Positions 15,359 through 23,901 of a DNA stretch of 64,000 nt are shown piece after piece. Under the pieces are notes generated by a model that saw only the letters and a program-made list of their open reading frames with translations, ran no database searches and was not told the origin of the DNA. The DNA is from CAVTRI01 sp963737075. GTDB taxonomy: Bacteria > Actinomycetota > Acidimicrobiia > Acidimicrobiales > Palsa-688. Each line of letters opens with the position of its first letter. Positions within the stretch are counted from its first letter, which is position 1. Where the stretch lies: the NCBI GenBank assembly GCA_963737075.1, contig CAVTRI010000001.1:2170001-2234000 (forward strand). The letters run 5' to 3'. The position numbers were made by a program, and so were the translations under genes.

Positions 15359-17190
15359 GCGCCGGTCCCTCTCGCAGCCAGCCCGGCCACCGTCACCGCC
15401 TCCTGTCCCGCTCCGGTGTACTCCTCGAGTACCCGAGGGTCGGCCTGGATCTCCTGGGGTGTGCCCGAGGCGACGAGAGCGCCGTTCGACAGGACGTGGA
15501 TCCGGTCGGCGAGCGCGAGCACCAGGGGGAAGTTGTGCTCCACCAGCACCACCGTCCCGCCGGCGTCGCGGATCAACCCGACCGCCGAGCGGAGCCGATC
15601 GAGGTCGCCTTCGTCGAGCCCCGATCCGACCTCGTCGAAGAGGAACACGCGAGGCTCGGCGGCCAGACAGCGGGCCACCTCAGCCAGACGCCGGGTGCCG
15701 AGCGGCAACGAAGACACGTCGGCCTCTGCGAGGTCCCCGATCCCCAGCCCCTCCAGAATCACGCGCGCATGGTCCTCGTTGGCCCTGACCCGGCGGCGAA
15801 ACGACGGCGTCCGCAAAACTGCGGCCGCTACTCCGGCCCGGCGGGCAACGTAACGACCGGTCGCGACGAACGCCTTGGTCGTCATCGACTTCGGGACGAG
15901 CGGCGTCTGAAACGTCCGCGCGACGCCCGCCCGCGCAGTCCGGTAAGGCGCCAGGGCGTCGATGCGCGCGTCGCCCAACAGCACCCGGCCAGCACTCGGC
16001 CGGTAGAAGCCGGAGACCAGGTTGAGCAGCGTGGTCTTCCCAGACCCGTTGGGACCGATGAGCGCCGTCACCTGTCCTGGTGCCGCCTCGAGGGTGACGT
16101 CGTCCAATGCCCGCAACCCCCCGAACACCTTGCCGATCCCTTCGACAGCCAACCGCTCTCCGCCGAGCGACGGAAGCTCAGCGATCGCAACCGCTGGAGA
16201 CACATCCGGTCTGGGCACCGGACGCGCTGGTCCACCGCGCCGCACCTGGACTTTCCGCCATCCAGTCCGGAGAAGCCCGGCTGCGCCCTCTGAGAACACC
16301 AGGCCGGCTACGACGAGGAAGGCACCGTACACAATCAGCGCGTCGCCTTGGAAGGAGGCGATGCGAACGGCGCCGATCTGCAGGACCGCGGCCCCGAAGA
16401 GGGCACCCCACACCGACTGCGATCCGCCCACGATAGAGGCAGTGAGGATCGTGAACGCGAAGGCCAGCGAAAACGACGACGGTGATATGTACCCAGACAG
16501 GAACGCGAACAGCACGCCAGCCACACCAGCGGGTATAGCGCCCACCACGTAGGCGAACAGTTTCAGCCGGTAGACCGATATCCCGACCGACGCCGCCAGG
16601 ATCGGGCTCTGCTTCATCACCAGGAAGGCGTCCCCGTGCGGAGAGCGGATCAGGTTGCGCAAACCGAGAAACCACAGCGCGGCGACGCCGACGATGAACA
16701 GGTACAGATCCCGCCCGTTCAACTGCAATCCGAAGAACGTGGGGACCGGAATACCCGGCAGCCCCTCGGCCCCACCGGTTTGGCTGCGAAGGAGGTCGAG
16801 CACTGATGGGATGAGCAGCACGAGGAAGAACGACACCATCGCCAGCGACCATCCACCGAGGCGTAGCCCGGGGATGCCGGACACCAGCCCCACCACGACC
16901 ACCGCCCCGATGGCGGCCAGCAGGCAGAAAAGGACATCATGGACGCCCTGGGATACCGACAGATAGCCGGCGACATACGCACCGACCGCATAGAGCGCCA
17001 CCTGGCTGACCGCTAGCTCCCCCGCGTAGCCCAACGAGGTGTTGAGACCCGACACCACGAGGGCGAGAATGATCACGAGGCTGGCCTGAAGCACCCAGTA
17101 GTTGTTGAGCCCCAGCCACGGCAAACCGGCCACGAGCGCGATCGCCGCTGCGACCGCGAGCGGTCGGCTAAACCGCGTCGCCGCAGTCAT
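15355..17190 (-). CDS. livMG: Fused ABC permease-ATPase, LivM-LivG
   Basis: 611 aa combining two usually separate subunits. Residues about 1-320 are a LivM permease with many membrane helices (LVIILALVVSGLNTSLGYAG, LFAYVVGAIPAGVAGVLFAF, ASIVGGSQSVWGALFGAAVL). After a Pro/Arg-rich linker comes a LivG ATPase: Walker A LIGPNGSGKTTLL, VARTFQTPLVPKSM, a degenerate signature (SSLPLGTRRLAEVARCLA), Walker B VFLFDEVGSGLDEGD and the switch His in VEHNFPLVLALAD. In the Walker B region DEV replaces the common DEP. The start at 17190 is set by ATGA overlap with the livH stop. Fused forms are known among HAAT systems, especially in actinobacteria. Confidence 0.93.
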   Translation of the reverse strand: MTAATRFSRPLAVAAAIALVAGLPWLGLNNYWVLQASLVIILALVVSGLNTSLGYAGELAVSQVALYAVGAYVAGYLSVSQGVHDVLFCLLAAIGAVVVVGLVSGIPGLRLGGWSLAMVSFFLVLLIPSVLDLLRSQTGGAEGLPGIPVPTFFGLQLNGRDLYLFIVGVAALWFLGLRNLIRSPHGDAFLVMKQSPILAASVGISVYRLKLFAYVVGAIPAGVAGVLFAFLSGYISPSSFSLAFAFTILTASIVGGSQSVWGALFGAAVLQIGAVRIASFQGDALIVYGAFLVVAGLVFSEGAAGLLRTGWRKVQVRRGGPARPVPRPDVSPAVAIAELPSLGGERLAVEGIGKVFGGLRALDDVTLEAAPGQVTALIGPNGSGKTTLLNLVSGFYRPSAGRVLLGDARIDALAPYRTARAGVARTFQTPLVPKSMTTKAFVATGRYVARRAGVAAAVLRTPSFRRRVRANEDHARVILEGLGIGDLAEADVSSLPLGTRRLAEVARCLAAEPRVFLFDEVGSGLDEGDLDRLRSAVGLIRDAGGTVVLVEHNFPLVLALADRIHVLSNGALVASGTPQEIQADPRVLEEYTGAGQEAVTVAGLAARGTGA

Positions 17191-18059
17191 ACCTGTCGCT
17201 CCACACCGCGGGCGAAGATGCCACGGGGCCGGGTCAGCAGTACGAACAGGAACACGCAGAACACGATGATCTGCGGCCAATCGCTGTTCGTGTAGCGCTC
17301 GGCGAGGGCGTACACCAGCCCAGTGAAGAACCCGCCGAGAAGCCCGCCAAGCTGGCTGCCAGAGCCGCCGATGGCGATGGCGACGAACCCGAAGAGGGCC
17401 AGGCTGTCGGCCAGCGTCGGTGTGGCATACGTCTTGGACCCGACGACAACGCCGAGGGCGCCCGCGATCACGCCTGAGACGGCGAACGCTACGACCGCCA
17501 ACCGCTTGGTGTTGATGCCCCGGGCGCGCGCAGCTTCGGCGTCTTCAGCGGTCGCCAGAGCTGCGAGCCCCGAAACCGTCTTGCGCGTCCATACATGCAG
17601 CCCGAGCCCGATCACGAGGACCAGCACGATCAGCAGCAGGTCGTTACGGCCCACGGTGCCGCCCAGGAGATGGAGAGCGTTGCCGGACAATGGGCCCGGC
17701 ACCGGCTTCGCCTGCGAACCCCAGACCTTGGACGCGATCCCGTCGATGATGACCGCAACCCCCACCGTCGTGATGAGCGCCGCCTGGTGCTGATCGCCTC
17801 GGCGGGCTAGGAGTGGGGCGATCGCCACACGGTGCTCGACGACCGCCACCGCGCCCACCGCGGCCGCACCGAACACGACAGCCCCGATGATCGGCAGCCC
17901 GAGCACGCCGGTAGCGACGTACGCCATATAGGTGGCTAGCATGATCAGCTGGGCGTACGCGAAGTTGAAGATCCCCGATGCCAGCAGGACGACGTTGTAG
18001 CCGATGGCCACCAGGGCGTAAAGCGCCCCGGTCGCGAGCCCCGACCAGACCGTCGTCAT
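17187..18059 (-). CDS. livH: ABC transporter permease, LivH type
   Basis: 290 aa integral membrane permease of the HAAT family: GLATGALYALVAIGYNVVLL at the N-terminus, FNFAYAQLIMLATYM, the coupling region around GLAALATAEDAEAARARGIN (the EAA-like loop), and AIGGSGSQLGGLLGGFFTGL. It forms the membrane channel with the LivM half of the next gene and is coupled to it by a 4-base overlap. It lies 27 bases after the substrate-binding protein gene. Confidence 0.94.
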   Translation of the reverse strand: MTTVWSGLATGALYALVAIGYNVVLLASGIFNFAYAQLIMLATYMAYVATGVLGLPIIGAVVFGAAAVGAVAVVEHRVAIAPLLARRGDQHQAALITTVGVAVIIDGIASKVWGSQAKPVPGPLSGNALHLLGGTVGRNDLLLIVLVLVIGLGLHVWTRKTVSGLAALATAEDAEAARARGINTKRLAVVAFAVSGVIAGALGVVVGSKTYATPTLADSLALFGFVAIAIGGSGSQLGGLLGGFFTGLVYALAERYTNSDWPQIIVFCVFLFVLLTRPRGIFARGVERQV

Positions 18060-18086
18060 GGCGCCGCTCCGTTTACGGGAACGAGA

Positions 18087-19385
18087 TCAGGAGCTCCCAC
18101 CCGGCACAAGGAGGCCATTGGCGTTGTTCTTCCCGGGCGGGACGTAGGTGAAGTTCGCCACGTTGACTGTCGGGAAGTGGTTATGCGGGGTGTAGTCAAA
18201 CCCTCCGTACTTGCCGAAGTACACGACCCACGGCGGGTACGCCCCTGCCGGTTGTTGCAGGTGCTGCAACGCGTTGGCCATGGTGGGTCCGTCCGTCGAG
18301 TGCGACTGCTCGGCGGCGGCCTTGATGAGCGGGAGGACGTTGTAGCCGACAGCAATCACTCCGACGCCCACGCCGCTCAGGATCGACGAGTACCCCATGG
18401 ACTTCGCGTCGGAGATCAGCTTCTGCATCGTCGGGTCGGCCTGGACATCAGGATTCGAGGCCAAGGTGGTCTCCGACGCCTGCATAAAGTAGTTGGTGAG
18501 CGCCGTCGGCGGCAGCAGGACGGCAACCGGCAGCGCCGAGGTGATCAGGTCCCCGTAGGCGGGCGTCGACGTCCAGCCCATCTGAGCCCGGCTCTTGAGG
18601 ATGTAGATGCTCGGCGTGCCGTATGACGAGATCACGAGCGCGTCGGGGTGGGCGGCTTGCAGGGTCTGCAGTTGCGGCGTCATGTCCAACGCGCTGTCTT
18701 GATAGCTGGCAGACACGGTATTGATCCCGACGGCCTTGAGGGCGGCGTTGTACCCGGAGTCGACCGCCTGGCCGGTGGTGTCGTTGCCGTAAATGATCGC
18801 CACCTTCTTCCAGCCTTTGGACTGGGCCAGCTGCACGAACGGCGGGATGGTCTGGGCCACCGATTCCGAGTCGCCGAAGTGGTACGGGTACTTGGACGGG
18901 TTGTTGAGCGCCGTATCGGACGTGGCGTCAATAGTGAGAATCTTGTTGCGGGTCGTGATCGGGAGCAGCGCCTGGGTCACCTCTGACGACCCGCCCGGGT
19001 ACATGGCGTCGATCTTGGTACCAGAAGACAGCTTTTGCTGCAGCAGGCTTACGGCCGTGGTCGGGTTGTTTTGGTCATTGACGGTGACGATGGAGATCTG
19101 CTTCCCCATGATCCCGCCCTCCGCATTGAGCTCGGATGCCGCGACCTTCAGGCCCGCCACCTCCGCCTGGGTGTAGGTCTGCGTCGGCCCGGTGAAGTCT
19201 CCTGAGTACAGAAAGGTGTACGTGCCGCCGCTGGCGCCGCTGGTCGTGCCGCCGCTGCCGCCGCGTGCCGTGGTGGCGCTGGACGACGACTTACCGCTCG
19301 AACCGCAGCCACTGAGCGCGAGCAACGCCGCTGCACTCAGCGCGATTCCTGTGGTCAGCAGCCGCCAACTTCTCGGACGTCCCAT
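18087..19385 (-). CDS. livK: LivK-type ABC substrate-binding lipoprotein
   Basis: 432 aa periplasmic-binding-protein type 1 fold, membrane-anchored. MGRPRSWRLLTTGIALSAAA then LLALSGCGSSG is a lipoprotein signal with Cys in the lipobox; a low-complexity Ser/Gly/Thr linker follows. The mature part has YLYSGDFTG-like start TYTFLYSGDFTGPTQTYTQA, AASELNAEGGIMGKQISIV and VAIIYGNDTTGQAVDSGYNA. ATG at 19385 follows GAGGGGGATG. It captures the substrate for the LivH/LivMG/LivF transporter. A possible TetR operator lies upstream at 19434-19447. Confidence 0.93.
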   Translation of the reverse strand: MGRPRSWRLLTTGIALSAAALLALSGCGSSGKSSSSATTARGGSGGTTSGASGGTYTFLYSGDFTGPTQTYTQAEVAGLKVAASELNAEGGIMGKQISIVTVNDQNNPTTAVSLLQQKLSSGTKIDAMYPGGSSEVTQALLPITTRNKILTIDATSDTALNNPSKYPYHFGDSESVAQTIPPFVQLAQSKGWKKVAIIYGNDTTGQAVDSGYNAALKAVGINTVSASYQDSALDMTPQLQTLQAAHPDALVISSYGTPSIYILKSRAQMGWTSTPAYGDLITSALPVAVLLPPTALTNYFMQASETTLASNPDVQADPTMQKLISDAKSMGYSSILSGVGVGVIAVGYNVLPLIKAAAEQSHSTDGPTMANALQHLQQPAGAYPPWVVYFGKYGGFDYTPHNHFPTVNVANFTYVPPGKNNANGLLVPGGSS

Positions 19386-19433
19386 CGTCACATCCCCCTC
19401 TTGCTTTGGTCCGGCGTGCGAATGAAACAATAT

Positions 19434-19447
19434 ACCAACCGACTGGT
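19434..19447. promoter_or_regulatory. Candidate TetR-type operator upstream of livK
   Basis: ACCAACCGACTGGT between tetR and livK, with inverted ends ACCA...TGGT. It is the exact reverse complement of the motif at 3465-3478. Position next to a tetR gene and in front of the transporter genes fits local repression; binding is inferred only. A 13-of-14 match also occurs at 19618-19631 inside the tetR coding sequence. Confidence 0.4.
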
Positions 19448-19467
19448 CGATGGATAGTGTGGCGTCG

Positions 19468-20160
19468 CTATGAGGCCGAACGGGCCTCCGCGGCTCGCAG
19501 CCGGTGCTGGGTACGCGGCACAACGATCCCCGCACCATGACTGGACCAGTCCGGGCCACCGAGCCCGCGGACAACGAACGTCGCATACCAGTCGCCGATG
19601 TCCGCCATCGACAGCCTACCGGTCGGTTGGTACCACATCCGGCTGGTGTTCATGAGCTCGAAGATGGTGTTCGTAGCGACGGACGGGTCGACCGTGGGGT
19701 CAAAACTTCCTTCCTTGACGCCCTGGACGATGATCGACTTGACGAATGCGCTGAACCTGTCCCGTCGGTCGATTACCGCCCGGAGCCGGCGACCGCGCAG
19801 CTTGCGAAACTCCTGCTCAGCTACCCGGTTCCAAACGTCGGCCGCCATCCAGCGGCGGATGAACTCCGCCAGGCGCATCGGAGCCGGAGTCGCACGCAAC
19901 TCCTCGTCCTCATCGAGGGTCGGCAGCCGCACGGCGAGAGATCGCCGGACGAGCTCGTACAGCAGGTCCTCTTTGGTCTTGATGTAGTAGTACATGCTGC
20001 CTTTGAGGATCCCTACGGCCGACGCGATGTCCTGGAGGCTGGCCGCCTCGTAGCCCTTCTGTTCGAAGATTTCGCCCGCAGCACTGAGGATTTCTTCCCA
20101 TCGCTCTCCGCCATCCATGGACTGGCGGCTCCGCGGTGTGTTACGAGCTGGTCTTGGCAT
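19468..20160 (-). CDS. TetR-family regulator upstream of the Liv operon
   Basis: 230 aa. The N-terminal helix-turn-helix domain reads EEILSAAGEIFEQKGYEAAS, LQDIASAVGILKGSMYYYIK and TKEDLLYELV; the C-terminal ligand domain is divergent, with a tail rich in Arg/Ala. It is typical of regulators of acyl-CoA or xenobiotic catabolism. ATG at 20160 is chosen because it opens a basic N-terminal arm; an in-frame start at 20190 is possible. Same strand as livK and 82 bases upstream, so it may be cotranscribed with and control the transporter. Confidence 0.9.
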   Translation of the reverse strand: MPRPARNTPRSRQSMDGGERWEEILSAAGEIFEQKGYEAASLQDIASAVGILKGSMYYYIKTKEDLLYELVRRSLAVRLPTLDEDEELRATPAPMRLAEFIRRWMAADVWNRVAEQEFRKLRGRRLRAVIDRRDRFSAFVKSIIVQGVKEGSFDPTVDPSVATNTIFELMNTSRMWYQPTGRLSMADIGDWYATFVVRGLGGPDWSSHGAGIVVPRTQHRLRAAEARSAS

Positions 20161-20271
20161 CGTGTCGCTTTCTGGGACCCACCCGGCCACGGGCAGATGC
20201 GACCAGAGTAGCCACTCTTGGCGCGGACCCCGAGGGACCGCGACGCGCCATGCTCGTGGTGCCTCGTGTGC

Positions 20272-21141
20272 CTATGTCGTGCTCGTCGTCGGTTTCGCTG
20301 CGTGCTTGGACAGGCGCCACTGCGGCGTCCTGCGCTCGAGAAAGGCGCTGATTCCCTCGGAAGCGTCGGGTTGGCTGGCAAGCCACTCGAACGCGGCCCG
20401 CTCGGCAGCTCGCCCGGCAACCCGATCGGGCGAGGCCAGCTGCTCGTAAAACAAGCGCTTCGTCATAGCCACCGAGGCCGGGGCCGTGTATGTAGCTAGG
20501 TCCTTGGCCAGCTTGAGCGCTGCTTCCTGCACGCGAGCGGCAGGCACGGCCTGAGTGACCAAGCCCATTTCGGCCGCGTCCGCGCCGTTGAAGATCCTCC
20601 CCGTCAGCAGGAGCTCCAAGGCCCTCGACGCGCCAACCAGCCGGCTCAGGAGCCACAGGGAGTTGGCTTCTGGCAGCAGCCCGCGACGATTGAACACAAG
20701 ACCGATCTTGGCGTCGTCGGCCGCGATCCGAATGTCCCACTGCAACGGGTACGTGATGCCGAGGCCTATAGCGGCGCCGTTGATGGCGGCGATGATGGGC
20801 GTCGCCATCGTCCACGGGCTCAGCTCCGACATCGGGGGTCCGAACTCCGGTTCATCGCGCTTGCCGCCCGTAAAAGTGCTCCCCTGGGGGTCAAGGGCTG
20901 CTCCTGAGCAAAACGCTCGGCCGGCGCCTGTCACGACGATCGCACGGACTGCATCGTCGGTTTCCAGTGCCACGAACGCGTGGCCGAGCTCTCTGCCCAT
21001 GGAGGGCGTGAAGGCGTTGAGCTGCTCGGGACGGTTCAGCGTCACCAACGCGACTCCGGCGTCGACCTCCACCAGAATTGTCTGGTACTGCGGCGCTCCG
21101 ATGGCTGAGACGGTGGCGTCAGGTTTCGAAGTGCCGGTCAT
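20272..21141 (-). CDS. Enoyl-CoA hydratase/isomerase family protein
   Basis: 289 aa crotonase fold. ALVTLNRPEQLNAFTPSMGR, the oxyanion-hole strand IVVTGAGRAFCSGAALDPQG, ATPIIAAINGAAIGLGITYP and GLVFNRRGLLPEANSLWLLS, where the second catalytic acidic residue is expected (E at LLPEAN). It hydrates or isomerises acyl-CoA esters in the cytoplasm. ATG at 21141 overlaps the stop of an upstream tetR (ATGA), so it is translationally coupled to its likely regulator. A GTG at 21159 would extend it inside that gene. Confidence 0.92.
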   Translation of the reverse strand: MTGTSKPDATVSAIGAPQYQTILVEVDAGVALVTLNRPEQLNAFTPSMGRELGHAFVALETDDAVRAIVVTGAGRAFCSGAALDPQGSTFTGGKRDEPEFGPPMSELSPWTMATPIIAAINGAAIGLGITYPLQWDIRIAADDAKIGLVFNRRGLLPEANSLWLLSRLVGASRALELLLTGRIFNGADAAEMGLVTQAVPAARVQEAALKLAKDLATYTAPASVAMTKRLFYEQLASPDRVAGRAAERAAFEWLASQPDASEGISAFLERRTPQWRLSKHAAKPTTSTT

Positions 21142-21854
21142 GATCGGGACGGGAGCCACTGAGATTCACCCTCAGCATCGGCACCGAAGATGGACCGGTG
21201 GACAAACTCGGTGAGGCCGTTGATGAGCTCCTCCTGGCTAACGAGGAGCTCATCACGCGCAAGAGCCGCTGTCGACGCTTCGACGAGCGCGTAGATGCTG
21301 AGCGCCGCCATCATGGGGTCCAGCCCGGTCACTCCCGTGGCTCGAACACGGTCGGCGAAGGTGTTCAGCACCCGACGTTGGTCGTGTAGCGCCGATCGGC
21401 CAGCTTCGCTGTCTGTCTCGTCGGCCAAGGCCTCCGCCATCGTCTGCGAGACGGCGGCGTGACGCAGGAAGGAGCCACAGACCTCGACCATCCAGTCCCG
21501 CAGCGCTGCGAAGCCACCCGGCCCTGGCTCGAGTCGCGGGATCGCGAGCAGGGCGGCATTCACATCATCACTGAGCTCCTGATGGAGCGCGTGCAGCAGG
21601 TCGTCCTTGTCGGCGAAGTAGGCGTACACGGTGCCGTGAGCGGTGCCGGCGCGCTTGGCGATGCGGGCCATTCGAGCGCCGTGCCATCCGAACTCCGAAA
21701 ACTCGGCCACCGCAGCGTCAAGCAACTTGGCCAGCGTGCGTCTGCCATGCGAGCGCGTCGAGCGCGCGGCAATGGTCCGCGCCCATGGTCGACCGGCCTC
21801 GGGCGGTTCGGACAGCAATCGTTCATTGTTCGTCCGGACCACGTCGTGCCTCAC
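21138..21854 (-). CDS. TetR-family regulator coupled to enoyl-CoA hydratase
   Basis: 238 aa. The helix-turn-helix is LLDAAVAEFSEFGWHGARMA, RIAKRAGTAHGTVYAYFADK, DDLLHALH. The C-terminal ligand domain has a helix-rich pattern without a recognised effector motif. GTG at 21854 overlaps the stop of another tetR gene and its own stop overlaps the hydratase ATG, giving three genes in a chain. Two adjacent TetR regulators in one transcript is unusual and may reflect a nested response to two ligands (inference). Confidence 0.9.
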   Translation of the reverse strand: MRHDVVRTNNERLLSEPPEAGRPWARTIAARSTRSHGRRTLAKLLDAAVAEFSEFGWHGARMARIAKRAGTAHGTVYAYFADKDDLLHALHQELSDDVNAALLAIPRLEPGPGGFAALRDWMVEVCGSFLRHAAVSQTMAEALADETDSEAGRSALHDQRRVLNTFADRVRATGVTGLDPMMAALSIYALVEASTAALARDELLVSQEELINGLTEFVHRSIFGADAEGESQWLPSRS

Positions 21855-22507
21855 CGTTTCGACGCCACCCGGAGGCGACCGCGCCGCTCGGAGTCAGCGC
21901 CCAGGTAGGCGCGGTGGATCATCGTTGCCAGCGTCGGGGCCAGACGCTCGGCGTCGAGACGGGATCGGCGGTGCAGCACATAGAACGTCGCCCGGGTGAG
22001 CACGAGGAACAAGAGCGCGGCCTGGACCTCGGGATCGACCCGTGACGGCATTCCGACAGCGCTAACCGGCTTTTCGAGGCCGCTCAGCAGGGCGTGGAAG
22101 GTGTTCGCCGCCTCGTGCCGCACCGATGATTCCGGGCGGTCGACCTGCTCGGTCCAGGCCCTGATGACGCCCCGTTGACGCGCCTGCAAGTCGCAGTAGG
22201 CAGAAACGAGCTCCTCCAGCCCTTCGCGTCCGTCGGCTCCGGGGTCGAACGCCGCCAGCTTCCGAACCACCGCTCGCATGTCCCGAAAGCAGGCCCGGCT
22301 GAGCTCATCGAAAAGATCCTGCTTGCTCCGAAAGTAACGATAGAAGGTAGCCCGCGACGTTCCGCCTGCGGTGATGATGTCATCGACCGTGGCACCGGCA
22401 TACCCAGAGACGGCGAAAACCTGCTGCCCGGCTTCGAGTAGCCGGGTGCGCAGCGCTCCCTCCCTCGGACTTTCGCTATCCACGCCTGGCAACCCTTCTG
22501 GTCCCAC
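21851..22507 (-). CDS. TetR-family regulator
   Basis: 218 aa. LRTRLLEAGQQVFAVSGYAG, ATVDDIITAGGTSRATFYRY, FRSKQDLFDEL is the DNA-binding domain. The C-terminal half has RAWTEQVDRPESSVRHEAAN and FLVLTRATFYVLHRRS. The GTG at 22507 (VGPEGLPGVDSESPREG) with a GGAAGG site a few bases upstream is chosen; the frame continues upstream without similarity. First gene of the tetR-tetR-hydratase chain, 74 bases after an acyl-CoA dehydrogenase on the same strand. Confidence 0.88.
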   Translation of the reverse strand: MGPEGLPGVDSESPREGALRTRLLEAGQQVFAVSGYAGATVDDIITAGGTSRATFYRYFRSKQDLFDELSRACFRDMRAVVRKLAAFDPGADGREGLEELVSAYCDLQARQRGVIRAWTEQVDRPESSVRHEAANTFHALLSGLEKPVSAVGMPSRVDPEVQAALLFLVLTRATFYVLHRRSRLDAERLAPTLATMIHRAYLGADSERRGRLRVASKR

Positions 22508-22581
22508 GCAGCCTTCCGGGCAGGCTAACACGCTTTTCTGACACTTGCGTTCACCGGGATTCTGGCCGCGCCGTGCTCGTC

Positions 22582-23715
22582 CTAACCGCGGGGCAGACCG
22601 AGGACCCGCTGCGCAAGAAGATTGCGTTGAATCTGCGCCGTACCGCCGTACACGCTCAACGGGCGGGAGGCGAAATACTCGGACAGGCGGTCCGGCGCGG
22701 CGCCGGTCAGGGCGTCGGCGCCTACCAATTCCAGGGCCAGGTGCTGCAGGTACTGCTCCGCCTGGGTCCACAGTTGCTTGGATACCGACGCCTCTGGGCC
22801 AGGTAGGGCTCCCGAGACCCGCTTGGACAGCTGCTCGACGACATTTAGCCGTTGGGCTTCGCCGTACACGTACGCCTTCGCCAGCGCCTTGCGCACGTCT
22901 GAGTTGCCATGGAGCCCCCGAGCGGCGGCCAGCCGTTCCACCTCGCGGAGATTGTGCCGGTAGCGGGCGACCGTGCCGACATCCCCCGGCCCACGCTCGA
23001 GAGACACAGTTGTCATAGCGATACGCCAGCCCTCGCCTTCCTCGCCCAGCCGGTTGTCGACCGGGACCTCAACGCCATCCCAGAACACTTCCGCGGTTTC
23101 GGGGTTGCCATTTGCGAGCACGATCGGCCTGACGTCAACGCCGGGCGTGTGCATCGAGGCAAGCAGGCAGGTGATGCCCTTGTGCTTGGGCGCGGAGGCA
23201 TCGGTGCGCACCAGCAGCATGCACCAATCGGCATAGATGCCCCCACTACTCCACATCTTCTGCCCCTGGACGACATAATGGTCGCCGAAACGCTCCCCTC
23301 GGGTGCGCAACGACGCCAGGTCAGATCCTGCCTCCGGCTCAGAGAAGCCCTGGCACCAGCGCTGTTCCCCATTGAGAAGGGGAGGAAGAAATTGATGGCG
23401 TTGGTCGTCCGAACCGTACGTGAAAATGGCGCGGCCGATGTGCCCGATGCCAGGCACGGGCGGGGCGTCAGCGTTGCCGACCTCGTCGTTGAGGATGGCT
23501 TCGAACACAGGACTCCTGTCCTGACCACCGAACTCCTTTGGCCACGACATACCCATGTATCCAGCGGCATATAGCTTGCGATGCCAGGCTCGATACATCC
23601 GATCGTGCTCCGCGGGCTCAGTGATCGATTGCCATCCTTCGGGCACGTGGGTCTTGAGCCAGGTCCGCAGGCCGGTTCGGAACGCAGCCTCTTCCTCCGT
23701 GTCCTGGTAATCCAT
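22582..23715 (-). CDS. Acyl-CoA dehydrogenase
   Basis: 377 aa FAD-dependent dehydrogenase. MDYQDTEEEAAFRTGLRTWL opens the N-terminal helical domain; RWCQGFSEPEAGSDLASLRT is the FAD/substrate motif, then VVQGQKMWSSGGIYADWCML and, near the end, SVYGGTAQIQRNLLAQRVLG, where the C-terminal GGT-IQ motif normally sits. The family oxidises acyl-CoA to enoyl-CoA and passes electrons to ETF. ATG at 23715 follows GGGAGGACC. It probably works with the following hydratase and with the SDR and second dehydrogenase that are transcribed divergently. Confidence 0.93.
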   Translation of the reverse strand: MDYQDTEEEAAFRTGLRTWLKTHVPEGWQSITEPAEHDRMYRAWHRKLYAAGYMGMSWPKEFGGQDRSPVFEAILNDEVGNADAPPVPGIGHIGRAIFTYGSDDQRHQFLPPLLNGEQRWCQGFSEPEAGSDLASLRTRGERFGDHYVVQGQKMWSSGGIYADWCMLLVRTDASAPKHKGITCLLASMHTPGVDVRPIVLANGNPETAEVFWDGVEVPVDNRLGEEGEGWRIAMTTVSLERGPGDVGTVARYRHNLREVERLAAARGLHGNSDVRKALAKAYVYGEAQRLNVVEQLSKRVSGALPGPEASVSKQLWTQAEQYLQHLALELVGADALTGAAPDRLSEYFASRPLSVYGGTAQIQRNLLAQRVLGLPRG

Positions 23716-23901
23716 AGAGGTCCTCCCTTGCGGTGCTACCGCCACGTTACTCGACACCAGCGTCTCGGCGCCGCGTCGTCGACAGGCACGACTTGTGTGC
23801 TCCCGTCGACGGGGGCGGCGGCCAGGCACCGGCCCTGCTGCCGAAAGACACGGTCGTCAGGTTGCCGCTAAGCTGCACGGGCGCAGCCAAGGGGAGGCCC
23901 G

